DNA from: Sporolactobacillus sp. CQH2019
Lineage (GTDB): Bacteria > Bacillota > Bacilli > Bacillales > Sporolactobacillaceae
Assembly (NCBI RefSeq): GCF_028765345.1
Contig: NZ_JARAJZ010000003.1
Coordinates: 177,595-241,594 of the forward strand
Reading direction: 5' to 3'
Length of the DNA stretch: 64,000 bases
Made by a program: the position numbers and the translations under genes. Position 1 is the first letter of the stretch. Each line of letters starts with the position of its first letter. Shown piece by piece: positions 35,912 through 45,258 of this stretch. Under the pieces are notes generated by a model. It did not search any database. It saw only the letters and a list, made by a program, of their open reading frames with translations, and was not told the DNA's origin.

Positions 35912-37087
35912 ATGTCAGCCGACAAAAATGAACATGATGCGCATGACATCAAACACCTTGATAAAATCATCAACGATATGATTGAGAACGTCAGCGACAG
36001 CAAAACCCAGATTTTTGAAATAGGCGAACAATCCAGGAAAGAGCACGACGAGCTGGCTAAGGAACTTCACTTGTTAAAGCATGAGTTAACCGGAGTGATT
36101 GAGCGCAGCGACCGGCTGGAAATTGAGGCGAGAAAATCGCGGGGACGACTGGCCGAAATCAGCCAAGCGTTTGACCATTACGGAGAAAAAGATATTCGGA
36201 CCGCCTATGAGCGGGCAAACAACATTCAGAATGAACTGTCGATTGTCCGCGAAATGGAAAAACAGATGAAGGCCCGACGCAACGAATTGGAACGCCGTCT
36301 CGTGCAGCTGTCGGCGACGATCAAGAAAGCGGACAGTCTGGTGGGGCAGGTAACGGTTGTCCTTAATTATCTGACGAGTGACTTGAAACAGGTGGGAGAA
36401 ATGGTCGCCAACGCGCGTGAACAACGCGCGCTTGGTCTGAAGATCATCGAAGCCCTTGAAGAAGAACGGAAAAGGCTCTCCCGCGAAATTCATGACGGCC
36501 CGGCTCAGACGCTGGCCCAGGTCCTGCTCGGGCTCGATGTTGTGGAACGCGTCGGCAAAAAAGAAGGATCCGAAGCGGCCAGATATGAGCTGCAAAAGTA
36601 CCGGGTCATGGTACAGGATGCTCTGGCCGAAGTCCGGCGGATTATTTACGATTTAAGGCCGATGAGTCTGGATGATCTGGGTTTGGCGCCGACACTTCAA
36701 AAATATTTTCATCGAGTCAACGGAGACTATCCTGCTATTGAAATCAACTTTCGCTGCCTGGGCAAGGAGAAACGTCTGCAGTCGCGGATGGAAGCTGCAC
36801 TTTTCCGGCTGATGCAGGAAGCTGTTCAAAATGCCTGCAGCCACGCCCACCCGAAACACATTGCTGTCCGCCTGGAATTTCGCAACGACAGAGTGCAGAT
36901 GCAGGTAAAGGACGACGGTATCGGTTTTGATCAGTCGGTCAAGAAAGAAGGAAGCTATGGTCTGATCGGGATGAAAGAACGAACCGAATTATTAAACGGA
37001 AAGCTGGTCATTCATTCAGCAATTGGCAAAGGGACTTCGATCTTAATTAATATTCCGATCCAGCATGGTGATGAACTGAAAGGGTAA
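35912..37087 (+). CDS. degS: Cytoplasmic sensor histidine kinase DegS
   Basis: A 391-aa soluble kinase. Residues 1-165 form the DegS coiled-coil sensor region. A HisKA_3 domain follows with the phosphorylated His in SREIHDGPAQTLAQ, then an HATPase domain (MQEAVQNACSHAHPKHI, VKDDGIGFD, GSYGLIGMKER). It phosphorylates DegU, controlling exoenzymes, motility, competence and biofilm genes. ATG at 35912 is favoured because GGAGGG lies just upstream. Paired with degU about 240 bp downstream. Confidence 0.94.
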   Translation: MSADKNEHDAHDIKHLDKIINDMIENVSDSKTQIFEIGEQSRKEHDELAKELHLLKHELTGVIERSDRLEIEARKSRGRLAEISQAFDHYGEKDIRTAYERANNIQNELSIVREMEKQMKARRNELERRLVQLSATIKKADSLVGQVTVVLNYLTSDLKQVGEMVANAREQRALGLKIIEALEEERKRLSREIHDGPAQTLAQVLLGLDVVERVGKKEGSEAARYELQKYRVMVQDALAEVRRIIYDLRPMSLDDLGLAPTLQKYFHRVNGDYPAIEINFRCLGKEKRLQSRMEAALFRLMQEAVQNACSHAHPKHIAVRLEFRNDRVQMQVKDDGIGFDQSVKKEGSYGLIGMKERTELLNGKLVIHSAIGKGTSILINIPIQHGDELKG

Positions 37088-37327
37088 TTGATTTTATAAA
37101 AATGTCAGATGGGAGGGTGCCCCGCCGTCTCATATCTATTGGCTGACCGTTAAAAAGAGAGGTGAGGAGCCTGCTGCGGAAGGGGCGGCACGGATGATCC
37201 CGGATCCGGCCGGTTAAATGCGTGAAGGGTACGGTAAGAACAAGACCTGCCCCGGAGCGTGCGGCCGCTATCGGCCGTTATTTTCCGGACAGGCGGGAGG
37301 TTCATGTTTTCTGCAGCGGGTAGGATA

Positions 37328-38032
37328 GTGACAAACGTTCGTCCAAAGGTTACAAAAATTGTATTGATCGACGATCATCGCCTTTTTCGGGAAGGCGTTA
37401 AAAGAATATTGAATATGGAGCCGGATTTTGAAGTTGTCGCGGAAGGCGACGACGGCATCATTGCTGAAAAATTGATCGATGAATCCAAACCCGACGTGGT
37501 TCTGATGGACATCAATATGCCCAAACTGAACGGTGTTGAGGCGACAAGACAGCTGATTAACAATCATCCCGGCCTTAAGGTGATCATTCTTTCGATTCAT
37601 GATGATGAAAGTTACGTCACCCATGTGCTGAAATCCGGAGCTCTGGGCTATCTGCTCAAAGAGATGGATGCGGATTCAATGATTGAGGCCGTCCGGATTG
37701 TTGCCCAGGGCGGAGCTTACATTCATCCGAAGGTGACGCACAATCTCGTCAATGAATTCAGAAGGCTTGCGTCACAGGGCTACTCAACCGAACCGTCCGG
37801 ATTTCGCGATCTCGAATTCCGGCCGCCGCTTCATATTCTCACACACCGTGAATGTGAAGTGCTTCAGCTGATGGCTGAAGGGAAAAGCAACCGTGCAATC
37901 GGTGAAAATCTGTACATCAGTGAAAAAACGGTCAAAAACCACGTCAGTAACATTCTGCAGAAGATGAACGTCGACGACCGTACTCAGGCTGTGGTTGAGG
38001 CAATCAAAAACGGCTGGGTCAAGATTTACTGA
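37328..38032 (+). CDS. degU: Response regulator DegU
   Basis: A 234-aa NarL/LuxR-type regulator, very close to B. subtilis DegU (229 aa). Receiver: [17 protein letters not shown], phosphoacceptor Asp in [16 protein letters not shown], and the conserved [21 protein letters not shown]-terminal [38 protein letters not shown]. The start is unsettled: GTG at 37328 gives the expected length, ATG at 37304 lies only 3 nt after GGGAGG. It activates or represses motility, competence and secreted-enzyme genes; comF and the flagellar genes follow. Confidence 0.94.
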   Translation: MTNVRPKVTKIVLIDDHRLFREGVKRILNMEPDFEVVAEGDDGIIAEKLIDESKPDVVLMDINMPKLNGVEATRQLINNHPGLKVIILSIHDDESYVTHVLKSGALGYLLKEMDADSMIEAVRIVAQGGAYIHPKVTHNLVNEFRRLASQGYSTEPSGFRDLEFRPPLHILTHRECEVLQLMAEGKSNRAIGENLYISEKTVKNHVSNILQKMNVDDRTQAVVEAIKNGWVKIY

Positions 38033-38420
38033 ACGTTTATCCGGAGAAAGGCATGCGGATTAAGAAAAAGAGTGGACGGCGACGTTGTCTCAAGCCGGTA
38101 AAAAACATCAGACGTACGGTCCGGCAGCAGTTTCTGTGCTCGGGCGCAATGGCGGGAATCGCGGAAAAATGGGCTGCGGTTCTTTTATTTTGGCCATTGG
38201 TTGGTGAGAAACCCTCCGCAGATGCGTCTGTAGAAAAACGGGCAGGAGGCTTTACCCGGGCAGATTCTGAAAAAAAGCCATGCTGGTTTTTACAAATGGG
38301 GTCAGGCACGGAGATGAACGGCTGGCTCACTATTCAGTGTAAAAACGAAAAAGAGAAAATCGAATGAACTTTTTCCTGACAAAACAGTGAAAAAGTTTAA
38401 TCCGGATAAGCCGGCGGCTG
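38033..38420. other. Intergenic region downstream of degU
   Basis: A 104-codon frame from 38053 has a fair ribosome site (GGAGAAAGG) but no recognisable features and atypical composition; I do not call it. In B. subtilis degV (yviA) occupies this place; no trace of it is seen. Confidence 0.35.
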
Positions 38421-38580
38421 CAAAATCAGCGGTAAATCCTTAGAAATTGACAGTTTCGTTCTTATCAGCAATGGCGGAAGAATCCGCAGTAAACCGTAAA
38501 GAATCTATGATAAGCTGCGGAGAATCAACAGTAATCGCAATAGAATCAACCAGTGAGAATATACGGAAAACATCCGGGTT
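38421..38580. repeat. Intergenic 21-bp-period repeat, locus D
   Basis: AATC recurs at 38481, 38502, 38523 and 38544, exactly 21 bp apart, within units like GAATCAACAGTAATCGCAAT. A further pair at 38424 and 38445 is also 21 bp apart. The right edge (AGTGAGAATATACGGAAAACA) matches that of the locus near 8.1 kb. It lies between degU and comFA. Confidence 0.75.
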
Positions 38581-38852
38581 TGCCCGCCGGGGGAAATTGG
38601 CTTTTCCGCCGCATCCGGCATCCGATTTTTCATTCAGATACTGCTCCTTATAAACCGCTGTGATAAAAAATTGTCGAAAAAGAAGGAGTACGCTTGCCGG
38701 TGTTGAATTTATAATTAAGAAAGGCAGGTCCGTTTTGCTCCCTTATTCCCAAAGATGCCTCATGGAATAGTTCATGCCGCGTATTTATCTCTTTTTTGCC
38801 AGCCGGCTTCATTTCCTCAGTTTTCCATTCTCCGAAAGAAGGTCTGTCCATC

Positions 38853-40292
38853 ATGCTTTTATTCCGCGATGATTCGATTCGGTCTGACTTTAACCACGAT
38901 TTACAGCGCTTTTTATATGGGAGGGAGTACAGAGTTGAGGAACTCCCTTTTTCTAAGGAAACGATTAAACAGCATGTTCGCAAAGGGTTCATTGCGCTTC
39001 AGCACGGAATCGAAACTGCCGATGGGGGACTGCTCCCCTTTTTGTCCGGCGGCCGAAGATGGGTGTGCCGGCGCTGCGGCAATACGGATCCCGAACTGTT
39101 CGGGACCTGTACGTGCGGACGCTGCAACCGCTCATGTGCCTATTGCCGCCGCTGCCTGAACATGGGAGTGATCCGATCGTGTACGGAGCTGGCGACGTGG
39201 ATCGGCCCTGAACCCCGGCGGCTTTCCGCAGCGCCCGGCGAAAACGGAAGACTCTGCCAATGGTCGGGAATCCTTTCAGAGGAGCAGGCCGCGGCGGCGG
39301 CCGAACTGGTCCGCTGCCAGAGTGAGGGGGAATCTTTTCTGATCTGGGCGGTGACGGGTTCCGGTAAGACAGAATTATTGTTTCCCGCTATCGAACGCGC
39401 ACTGCTTCGAAATGAACGCGTAGTTCTGACGACGCCGCGAACGGATGTCGTCAGGGAACTTTTTCCAAGGATGAAAGCTGCGTTTCCCAATGTCCCGGTC
39501 AGTGCCCTCTATGCAGGAAGCGAGGACAGGATTCCGGACGCGCCGCTCGTCATCTCAACCGCCCACCAGCTGATTCGCTTTCACCGCTATTTCGACCGCA
39601 TCTTCATTGACGAAGTGGACGCTTTTCCCTTCCATTTCGACCCGATGCTGCAGTATGCCGTTCAGAAAGCGGCCAAAGAAACTGCACCGTTTGCCTATCT
39701 GACCGCGACCCCTCCGCCCGGGCTGAAGAACGCCTTTCTGCGCGGAGATTTACGGGGCATCAAAATAGCGCGCCGTTTTCACGGACATCCTCTGCCCGTG
39801 CCCCGCTTCTGCTGGATCGGCAACTGGAAGAAGTCGGTTGCGAAAGGGCTCCTGCCCCCTGCCATGCTGAAATGGATCAGAGAAAAAACGGAGGCCGGCA
39901 TCCGCATATTCCTCTTTGTTCCTTCCGTGTCTCTATTGAGGGATCTGACCGAACTGCTGCAGCGGGAAGCATTGGGCCCCACGGCCGGCGTACATGCCGA
40001 TGATCCGGACCGCCATGCTAAGGTGATGCTTTTCCGGGAAGGGCGGATCCGGATTCTGGTGACAACGACCATTCTGGAACGCGGTGTAACGATTCCGGCT
40101 GCCGAAGCTGCGGTTTTCGGTGCGGACGATCCCGTTTTTGACGAACAGGCGCTTGTCCAGATTGCGGGAAGGGTCGGACGTTCTCCGGACCATCCGGCCG
40201 GTGATGCCGTCTTTTTTCATAATGGGCGGACGCTGGGAATGGTGCGGGCGCGCCGCCATATTGAGCAGATGAATGAGGAGGGCGGATTTTGA
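38853..40292 (+). CDS. comFA: Competence helicase ComFA
   Basis: A 479-aa DEAD-box-like ATPase needed for DNA uptake in transformation. An N-terminal zinc finger (cysteines 72, 75, 86, 88, 91, 95, 98 and 101 region; CRRCGN, CTCGRC, CAYCRRC) precedes Walker A (TGSGKTE), the Walker B variant DEVDAFP, motif III TATPPPG, and a helicase C domain ending VQIAGRVGRSPDHP. The start is ATG at 38853, with AAAGAAGG upstream. Its stop overlaps the comFC start. comFB is missing between them. Confidence 0.93.
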   Translation: MLLFRDDSIRSDFNHDLQRFLYGREYRVEELPFSKETIKQHVRKGFIALQHGIETADGGLLPFLSGGRRWVCRRCGNTDPELFGTCTCGRCNRSCAYCRRCLNMGVIRSCTELATWIGPEPRRLSAAPGENGRLCQWSGILSEEQAAAAAELVRCQSEGESFLIWAVTGSGKTELLFPAIERALLRNERVVLTTPRTDVVRELFPRMKAAFPNVPVSALYAGSEDRIPDAPLVISTAHQLIRFHRYFDRIFIDEVDAFPFHFDPMLQYAVQKAAKETAPFAYLTATPPPGLKNAFLRGDLRGIKIARRFHGHPLPVPRFCWIGNWKKSVAKGLLPPAMLKWIREKTEAGIRIFLFVPSVSLLRDLTELLQREALGPTAGVHADDPDRHAKVMLFREGRIRILVTTTILERGVTIPAAEAAVFGADDPVFDEQALVQIAGRVGRSPDHPAGDAVFFHNGRTLGMVRARRHIEQMNEEGGF

Positions 40293-41074
40293 ACAGGACA
40301 CGCTGCCTTTTTTGCGGCGGGATCAGGCAGGATCCTCTGACCGTCCGCACACTTCTGCTGGCCAGTACAGATCCGGGTTTCTGCAGAAAATGCAGGAAAA
40401 GTCTGGAACCGATCGATCTGCGCCGCTGCTGCCTCTCCTGCGGACGCGATCTCCGGCTGGTTGACGTACGTTTTGTCAGCGGTTCGATATGCAGCGACTG
40501 CCGGTACTGGGAAAAGAGCGGCCGGAACGGTCTGTTCGGCCGGAACCGTTCCCTTTTTACATACAATGACGGGATGAAAGCAATGATGACGAGGTTCAAG
40601 TTCCGCGGCGACGCGCTGCTCGCTGCAGGTTTCAAAAGGGAGTTTCGCTCCGCATACAGGAAACTGAAAGGCAGCGGCCGGGGAATCCGGCGGGAGCGGC
40701 TAAGGGCCGGCGAACGCGGGGCAGCAAAGGAGAAGTATCAGATCGTGCCGATTCCGCTCAGTCAAGAACGGCTTTGGGAGCGTGGTTTCAATCAGGCGCT
40801 TGTTCTTGCGGAATTACTTGAAGAACCGCTTACGCACGCGCTGATCCGTCAGGGAAGCGAGCGGAAACAAAGCAAAAAAAGCCGCAGGGAACGGCTGAGC
40901 GCCGATAAAAATCCTTTTCTGCCCGATCCGGAAGCCGCCGGATCCATCTCCGGCAGAAAGGTCCTGCTTATTGACGACATTTACACAACCGGCGCAACAC
41001 TGCGCATGGCAGCGAGAGCACTTGAAGCGGCGGGGCCGCTGCGGATCGACTCGCTGACTCTGGTTCATGGATAA
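40289..41074 (+). CDS. comFC: Competence protein ComFC (phosphoribosyltransferase-like)
   Basis: A 261-aa ComF/GntX family protein. N-terminal zinc-binding cysteines (CLFCGG, CRKC, CCLSCGRDL, CSDC) are followed by a PRTase-type domain with VLLIDDIYTTGATL. It is required for transformation downstream of DNA binding. TTG start overlapping the comFA stop (TTGA), with GGAGGGCGG upstream, shows coupling. A run of Arg/Lys-rich sequence near residues 125-150 lengthens the protein slightly relative to usual. Confidence 0.92.
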   Translation: MNRTRCLFCGGIRQDPLTVRTLLLASTDPGFCRKCRKSLEPIDLRRCCLSCGRDLRLVDVRFVSGSICSDCRYWEKSGRNGLFGRNRSLFTYNDGMKAMMTRFKFRGDALLAAGFKREFRSAYRKLKGSGRGIRRERLRAGERGAAKEKYQIVPIPLSQERLWERGFNQALVLAELLEEPLTHALIRQGSERKQSKKSRRERLSADKNPFLPDPEAAGSISGRKVLLIDDIYTTGATLRMAARALEAAGPLRIDSLTLVHG

Positions 41075-41089
41075 GGCTCCGCACACCAT

Positions 41090-41126
41090 TTTTTTTTGCG
41101 CAAACGATTTGTTTCAAGCGCTTTTT
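41090..41126. terminator. Terminator-like hairpin between convergent comFC and C39 genes
   Basis: GCGCAAAC, short loop, GTTTCAAGCGC (interrupted stem), flanked by eight or more T on the left and six T on the right, usable in either direction. Confidence 0.5.
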
Positions 41127-41146
41127 TAAAGACCTCTATTAGGCGA

Positions 41147-41968
41147 TTAAAAGAACGGCCATTTATGATAGCTGACGGCCTGGCTTCCCATCTGCTGCCA
41201 GGCCTGGATAAAAGCCGTCTTATCGGCCGTTTCGTTTTTTCCGCCGAGCGGATTGTTAAAAAAGATCTGGTTCTGATCAAATCCGGTCACGAGAACGGCA
41301 TGTTCCATATTCGTGACGGTAACCGGTCCGTCGGCGGTTGTCCACGTCTGAAAATCACTCTTGGGAAGCGGTCTGAATGTTACGTTAGTAATCACGACGA
41401 CCGGAAAGCCGGCGCGAAGCCTTTCAAGTACGGCATCGAACGGTTTTCCGCTCAGGTCGACGATCTGGTAAGGAAGATAGTTGCGTGCGAGGCGTGCGAG
41501 CGGTTCATGGTATACGCCGTAGCCGCGCTGGTTCCGGTCGGTCATGCTTCCGACAAAACCCTCATTCGGGTTGCCGAACTGTCCGTTCTGATAATAGGGT
41601 TCTGTTTTTATCTGGCGGGCGAGTTCCATTTTACCGACCTTGACGCCGGCCTGCTCCAGCAGCATGGCGAGCGATGTCACTTCGCAGCCGCGGGGCAGTT
41701 CCGGATATTGGCGGATTTCCGGCACGTCAATGAGGACATGGGAGGCCTGCGAATGCCCGCCGGAGACGGCTTCAGCCGTATCTTGAGTCACCCTTTCAAT
41801 GGCCGCACCCGCCCCGGCGAAAAAGCGGCCGATGGAACTGGACAATGAAAACGGCTGCCGCTTCGAACGATCGGAGCCGCCGGGCATTTTCAGATTTGCG
41901 ATGATCAGGGCCAGCATCAGAACGAACAGCACAAACCAGACAAACCGCTTCTTTTTTGAAAAACGCAC
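41147..41968 (-). CDS. Membrane-anchored C39-family peptidase
   Basis: A 273-aa protein of the peptidase_C39_2 type. A signal anchor (RFVWFVLFVLMLALIIANL) precedes a linker and the papain-like domain. The nucleophile is in LPRGCEVTSLAMLL and the His in NMEHAVLVTGFD, followed by an NPLGG segment supplying a polar third residue. The start is GTG at 41968, with AGAAGGTG 5 nt upstream; a TTG seven codons earlier is less good. Similar in layout to B. subtilis YvpB. Function unknown, extracytoplasmic. Confidence 0.83.
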   Translation of the reverse strand: MRFSKKKRFVWFVLFVLMLALIIANLKMPGGSDRSKRQPFSLSSSIGRFFAGAGAAIERVTQDTAEAVSGGHSQASHVLIDVPEIRQYPELPRGCEVTSLAMLLEQAGVKVGKMELARQIKTEPYYQNGQFGNPNEGFVGSMTDRNQRGYGVYHEPLARLARNYLPYQIVDLSGKPFDAVLERLRAGFPVVVITNVTFRPLPKSDFQTWTTADGPVTVTNMEHAVLVTGFDQNQIFFNNPLGGKNETADKTAFIQAWQQMGSQAVSYHKWPFF

Positions 41969-42205
41969 AAGCACACCTTCTATCTTCAAAGATAACTTTA
42001 ATCACTATTATTGAGCCTGTTCGTTTATTCTGGAAGAACGTCTTTTTCTCCCGACTCGCCGATCAGAGGTGAATGATGAAAAATTTTTTTCAAAGCAGCG
42101 GAGGCCGTCGTTTGCTCCCCTCCCAAACAAACTCAATGACCATTTTAGCATGAATAAGGTCGCAGAGATGAAAAAAAAAACAAACACATTTATGGCTAAA
42201 GTATC

Positions 42206-42233
42206 TAAAATTTTTGCAGAATCGGGCCGATAG
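42206..42233 (+). promoter_or_regulatory. Sigma-D-like promoter of the yvyF-flgM operon
   Basis: TAAA(A) at 42206-42210 and GCCGATAG at 42226-42233, spacer 15-16 bp. The flgM operon of B. subtilis also has a sigma-D promoter. It lies about 70 bp upstream of yvyF. Confidence 0.6.
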
Positions 42234-42302
42234 ACTTACAGAGTGCAAGACGGGGATTATTTCGTTTATAATTAAGGAAGAGTTATAAAAGGAGGGTTTG
42301 CG

Positions 42303-42698
42303 TTGACGGAACTTGCCAATTGCGCGAACTGCGGCAGACTTTTTGTGAAAACGGTCTCCCCGTTCTGTCCGGAATGCCTGAAAGAACAGGATCGCCAGTT
42401 TGAACTTGTTTATCATTATATTACCCGCCAAGAGAACCGGACGGCAACCGTGCCCCAGGTCCACGAAGCAACCGGTGTTAAGACAGACCTGATCTATCAG
42501 TGGGTCCGGGAAGGCAGGCTGGTTCCGGCCCTGTTCCCGAATCTGGGCTATCCATGCAGATCATGCGGCACCATCATTAAAGAAGGCGTTCTGTGCGATA
42601 ATTGCCGCAGACGGCTTGAGAAGGAAATCAATCAGGAAAACGCGGAGCAGGAAAAGAAAGATGGAAGAAAAAGGGGAAAAACCTATCATATCAAATAA
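42303..42698 (+). CDS. yvyF: Flagellar operon protein YvyF
   Basis: A 131-aa protein of the YvyF family. An N-terminal zinc knuckle (CANCGRLF, CPEC), a MerR-like helix-turn-helix in the middle (TVPQVHEATGVKTDLIYQWVREGRL) and a second cysteine pair set (CRSCG, CDNC). The TTG start has AAGGAGGG upstream. First gene of the flagellar late operon; role not established, possibly regulatory. Confidence 0.9.
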   Translation: MTELANCANCGRLFVKTVSPFCPECLKEQDRQFELVYHYITRQENRTATVPQVHEATGVKTDLIYQWVREGRLVPALFPNLGYPCRSCGTIIKEGVLCDNCRRRLEKEINQENAEQEKKDGRKRGKTYHIK

Positions 42699-42910
42699 AC
42701 GCGTAAACGCGCCGGGGGAATGGCTGCCGGCCGGTTAACCCGAATCGTATTAAACATAGGCCCGCTTCAAGCCGATAAAGAAATTGGGAAGCTTGCGGCG
42801 GCCCAATGCCGGCACGTTTTCTCGAATGAGTGATCACGGGATCGCATTGCAAAACGGCGGATCTTGTGTGAGCCTGTTTGATTCATTTCCTCTAAAATGA
42901 GGTGAACACT

Positions 42911-43174
42911 ATGAAAGTCAATCGTTACCAGCCTATTCAGCCGTATACCAATTATAATCCCGGCAAGCCGGCTGATCAGCCGGCCGCTCCGGCGGCCGAA
43001 AATGACAAAGTCGAAATTTCTTCTGAAGCCAAGCGGCTCCAGGGATCTCAGAGACTGGAAGAAGCACGCCGGCAAAAAGTGGATCAGATTAAAAACCAGG
43101 TGGATGCAGGAACCTATCATGTCGCTTCTGAAGATGTTGCGCAGAAAATATATGCTTATTGGAATCAAAAATAA
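42911..43174 (+). CDS. flgM: Anti-sigma-D factor FlgM
   Basis: An 87-aa FlgM. The disordered N-terminal half is Pro/Ala-rich; the C-terminal half (VEISSEAKRLQGSQ, then VDQIKNQVDAGTYHVASEDV) is the sigma-binding region conserved across FlgM. It holds sigma-D inactive until the hook-basal body is complete. ATG at 42911 with GAGGTG upstream. Confidence 0.92.
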   Translation: MKVNRYQPIQPYTNYNPGKPADQPAAPAAENDKVEISSEAKRLQGSQRLEEARRQKVDQIKNQVDAGTYHVASEDVAQKIYAYWNQK

Positions 43175-43227
43175 AAATGCGGTACCGGCGGAAGGCCGGG
43201 TTCGTTTTCCAGCGGGGAGTGTGTAAG

Positions 43228-43725
43228 ATGCCGGTGGATACTATGAAAAATCTTATCAGACAGTTAATCGATATTCAGGCAAAGTTGTATGAAATCGCCC
43301 TCAAAAAGACGGAAGCGATTAAAAACGGCAACACTCAGGAAGTCGGCCGTCTCACCGGGCTGGAGCAGCCGCTTGTTGAAAAATTGATTAAAATCGAGAA
43401 AAAAAGAGCGGCGGTTGCCGGGCAGGATATCGGAAAAGCGGGGGGAAATGCCGCCGCGCCGACGTTCAGCGAATGGGAAGCCGCTGCCGTGCCTGCCGGA
43501 GCACGGCCCGAATGGCAGTCTTTATTTCGCGAACTGGCCCGTTCGGTTTTTCAACTAAAACAGGCCAATCAGCTGAACCAGCATCTGCTCAGACAGTCTC
43601 TGCAATGGACCAGGCTGAATATAAACCTGTTGTATCCGCAGATCAAGTCAATGAACTACGGGAATCCGAAAGCGGGTCAGACTTCTCCGTCTGCCGTCAG
43701 CGGCCGGATCGATTCCCGGGCCTAA
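43228..43725 (+). CDS. flgN: Flagellar chaperone FlgN
   Basis: A 165-aa mostly helical FlgN-like secretion chaperone, expected to bind the hook-associated proteins FlgK and FlgL encoded next to it. Features: KNLIRQLIDIQAKLYEIALK at the start and a coiled C-terminal helix (QLNQHLLRQSLQWTRLNINL). An Ala/Gly-rich insertion near residues 75-95 is unusual. ATG at 43228 with GGGGAG upstream; the longer frame overlaps flgM. Confidence 0.88.
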   Translation: MPVDTMKNLIRQLIDIQAKLYEIALKKTEAIKNGNTQEVGRLTGLEQPLVEKLIKIEKKRAAVAGQDIGKAGGNAAAPTFSEWEAAAVPAGARPEWQSLFRELARSVFQLKQANQLNQHLLRQSLQWTRLNINLLYPQIKSMNYGNPKAGQTSPSAVSGRIDSRA

Positions 43726-43740
43726 CGGAGGTTTTGCAGG

Positions 43741-45252
43741 ATGATCCCTATTTTTTCCACCTTAAACATGATGCAGCAGGCGCTTTTGGTGCAGCAGGAA
43801 GCCATTCAGACGACAGGGCACAACATTTCCAACGCCAACACCGAAGGCTATTCGCGCCAGCGGGTCAATCTGACGTCCTGGCTGCCCTATCCCGCTGTCG
43901 GAATCAATGCCGCCGGCGGCGCCGGCCAGATCGGGACCGGCGTTAATGCAGATTCTATTGTCCGTATCCGCGATCAGTTTGTCGATCAGCAGGTGCGCGA
44001 CAATTCGAATCAGAACAGCTACTGGTCGGCTGTAAACGATGCGTACACACAGATGCAGGATATTATTAATGAACCGACCGATACAGGCATTTCCTCCGTA
44101 CTTGACGGATTCTGGCAGTCCTTGCAGGATCTGGCGGGCAATTCGGGGACGAGCGGTACCGGAACCGTTGTTCTTCAAAACGGAAAGGAAGTAGCCGATA
44201 CATTTAACAGTATCGCCCAATCGCTCGGACAGGTTCAGAACAACCTTAATAAACAGATTACGGACAACACGGATCAGATCAACAGCTATGCCGATCAGAT
44301 CAATGCTTTGAACAAGGAAATCGGCGCTCAGGAAGCCAACGGTTTAGTTACAAATGATTTGTACGATCAGCGCGACAACCTTGTTGATCAGCTGGCTCAG
44401 CTTGTCAATGTCAAGGTTTCCACTGTCAAAAGCGGGGGCAATCCGTCACCGCTTGCCGATGGGAAATATACGATTGAAATCGTTGATAAGGACGGAAATT
44501 CGTTCAGCCCTCCGGCAGTACTTGTCGACGGGGCGGCACTGACCAATACACACCTGCAGACGCAGATAACCGGGGCAGACACGTCCGCTCCGAGTGTTCA
44601 GATGTCATTGGTCAATCTGGACGGATCGCCGGCCGTATCCGGAACGCTGACCAATATGTCCGGCAAGCTGCAGGGAATCATTGACAGCTATTCGATTGAT
44701 TATCCGAGTGTCCTGAAGAGCCTCGACAATATGGCGAGCGCGCTTGCGAACGCATTTAATACTGCTTATGAAGCAAGCGCCGGATACGATTCGGCAAAAG
44801 GGACTTTCTTTCTCGGGACAGGGTCGGGAACCGACGCCGGCACGGTAACCGCGGCCAACATCCATGTCAACGACAATCTGCAGGGAAGCGATGTTACATC
44901 CGCTGCCTCCGGGGCGCCGAGCGGCGATAATACCAGCGCAACGGCGATGGCCAATGTCATTGCTGCCAACTCTTATGACGTGGACGGCACAGGTTCATCT
45001 ATGACTCTGAAAAACTATCTGGAGGGACTGATCGGCCAGATCGGCGTCAATGCCCAGGCGGCCGGCCAATTCATGGATAACACGCAGACCATGCTGCAGG
45101 CGGCGCAGAACCAGCAGCAGTCGGTCAGCGGCGTCTCTTTGGACGAAGAAATGACCAATCTGATCCAGTACCAGCAATCTTACAGCGCGGCGGCCAAAGT
45201 CGTGAATACTTTGAACACGATGCTTGATACATTGATTAACCAAATGGGGTGA
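43741..45252 (+). CDS. flgK: Flagellar hook-associated protein 1 FlgK
   Basis: A 503-aa hook-filament junction protein. N-terminal D0 helix (STLNMMQQALLVQQEAIQTT, then GHNISNANTEGYSRQRVNL) and C-terminal D0 helix (DEEMTNLIQYQQSYSAAAKV then NTLNTMLDTLINQMG) are canonical. Central D2/D3 domains are variable. It lies 15 bp after flgN with GGAGG before the ATG. Confidence 0.95.
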   Translation: MIPIFSTLNMMQQALLVQQEAIQTTGHNISNANTEGYSRQRVNLTSWLPYPAVGINAAGGAGQIGTGVNADSIVRIRDQFVDQQVRDNSNQNSYWSAVNDAYTQMQDIINEPTDTGISSVLDGFWQSLQDLAGNSGTSGTGTVVLQNGKEVADTFNSIAQSLGQVQNNLNKQITDNTDQINSYADQINALNKEIGAQEANGLVTNDLYDQRDNLVDQLAQLVNVKVSTVKSGGNPSPLADGKYTIEIVDKDGNSFSPPAVLVDGAALTNTHLQTQITGADTSAPSVQMSLVNLDGSPAVSGTLTNMSGKLQGIIDSYSIDYPSVLKSLDNMASALANAFNTAYEASAGYDSAKGTFFLGTGSGTDAGTVTAANIHVNDNLQGSDVTSAASGAPSGDNTSATAMANVIAANSYDVDGTGSSMTLKNYLEGLIGQIGVNAQAAGQFMDNTQTMLQAAQNQQQSVSGVSLDEEMTNLIQYQQSYSAAAKVVNTLNTMLDTLINQMG

Positions 45253-45258
45253 TAGAAA

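Noticed and set aside
38053-38367. Plus-strand frame of 104 codons after degU with a fair ribosome site
   Set aside because: Sequence is not protein-like, matches no family, and does not resemble DegV, the expected neighbour. Kept only as a note in the region entry.
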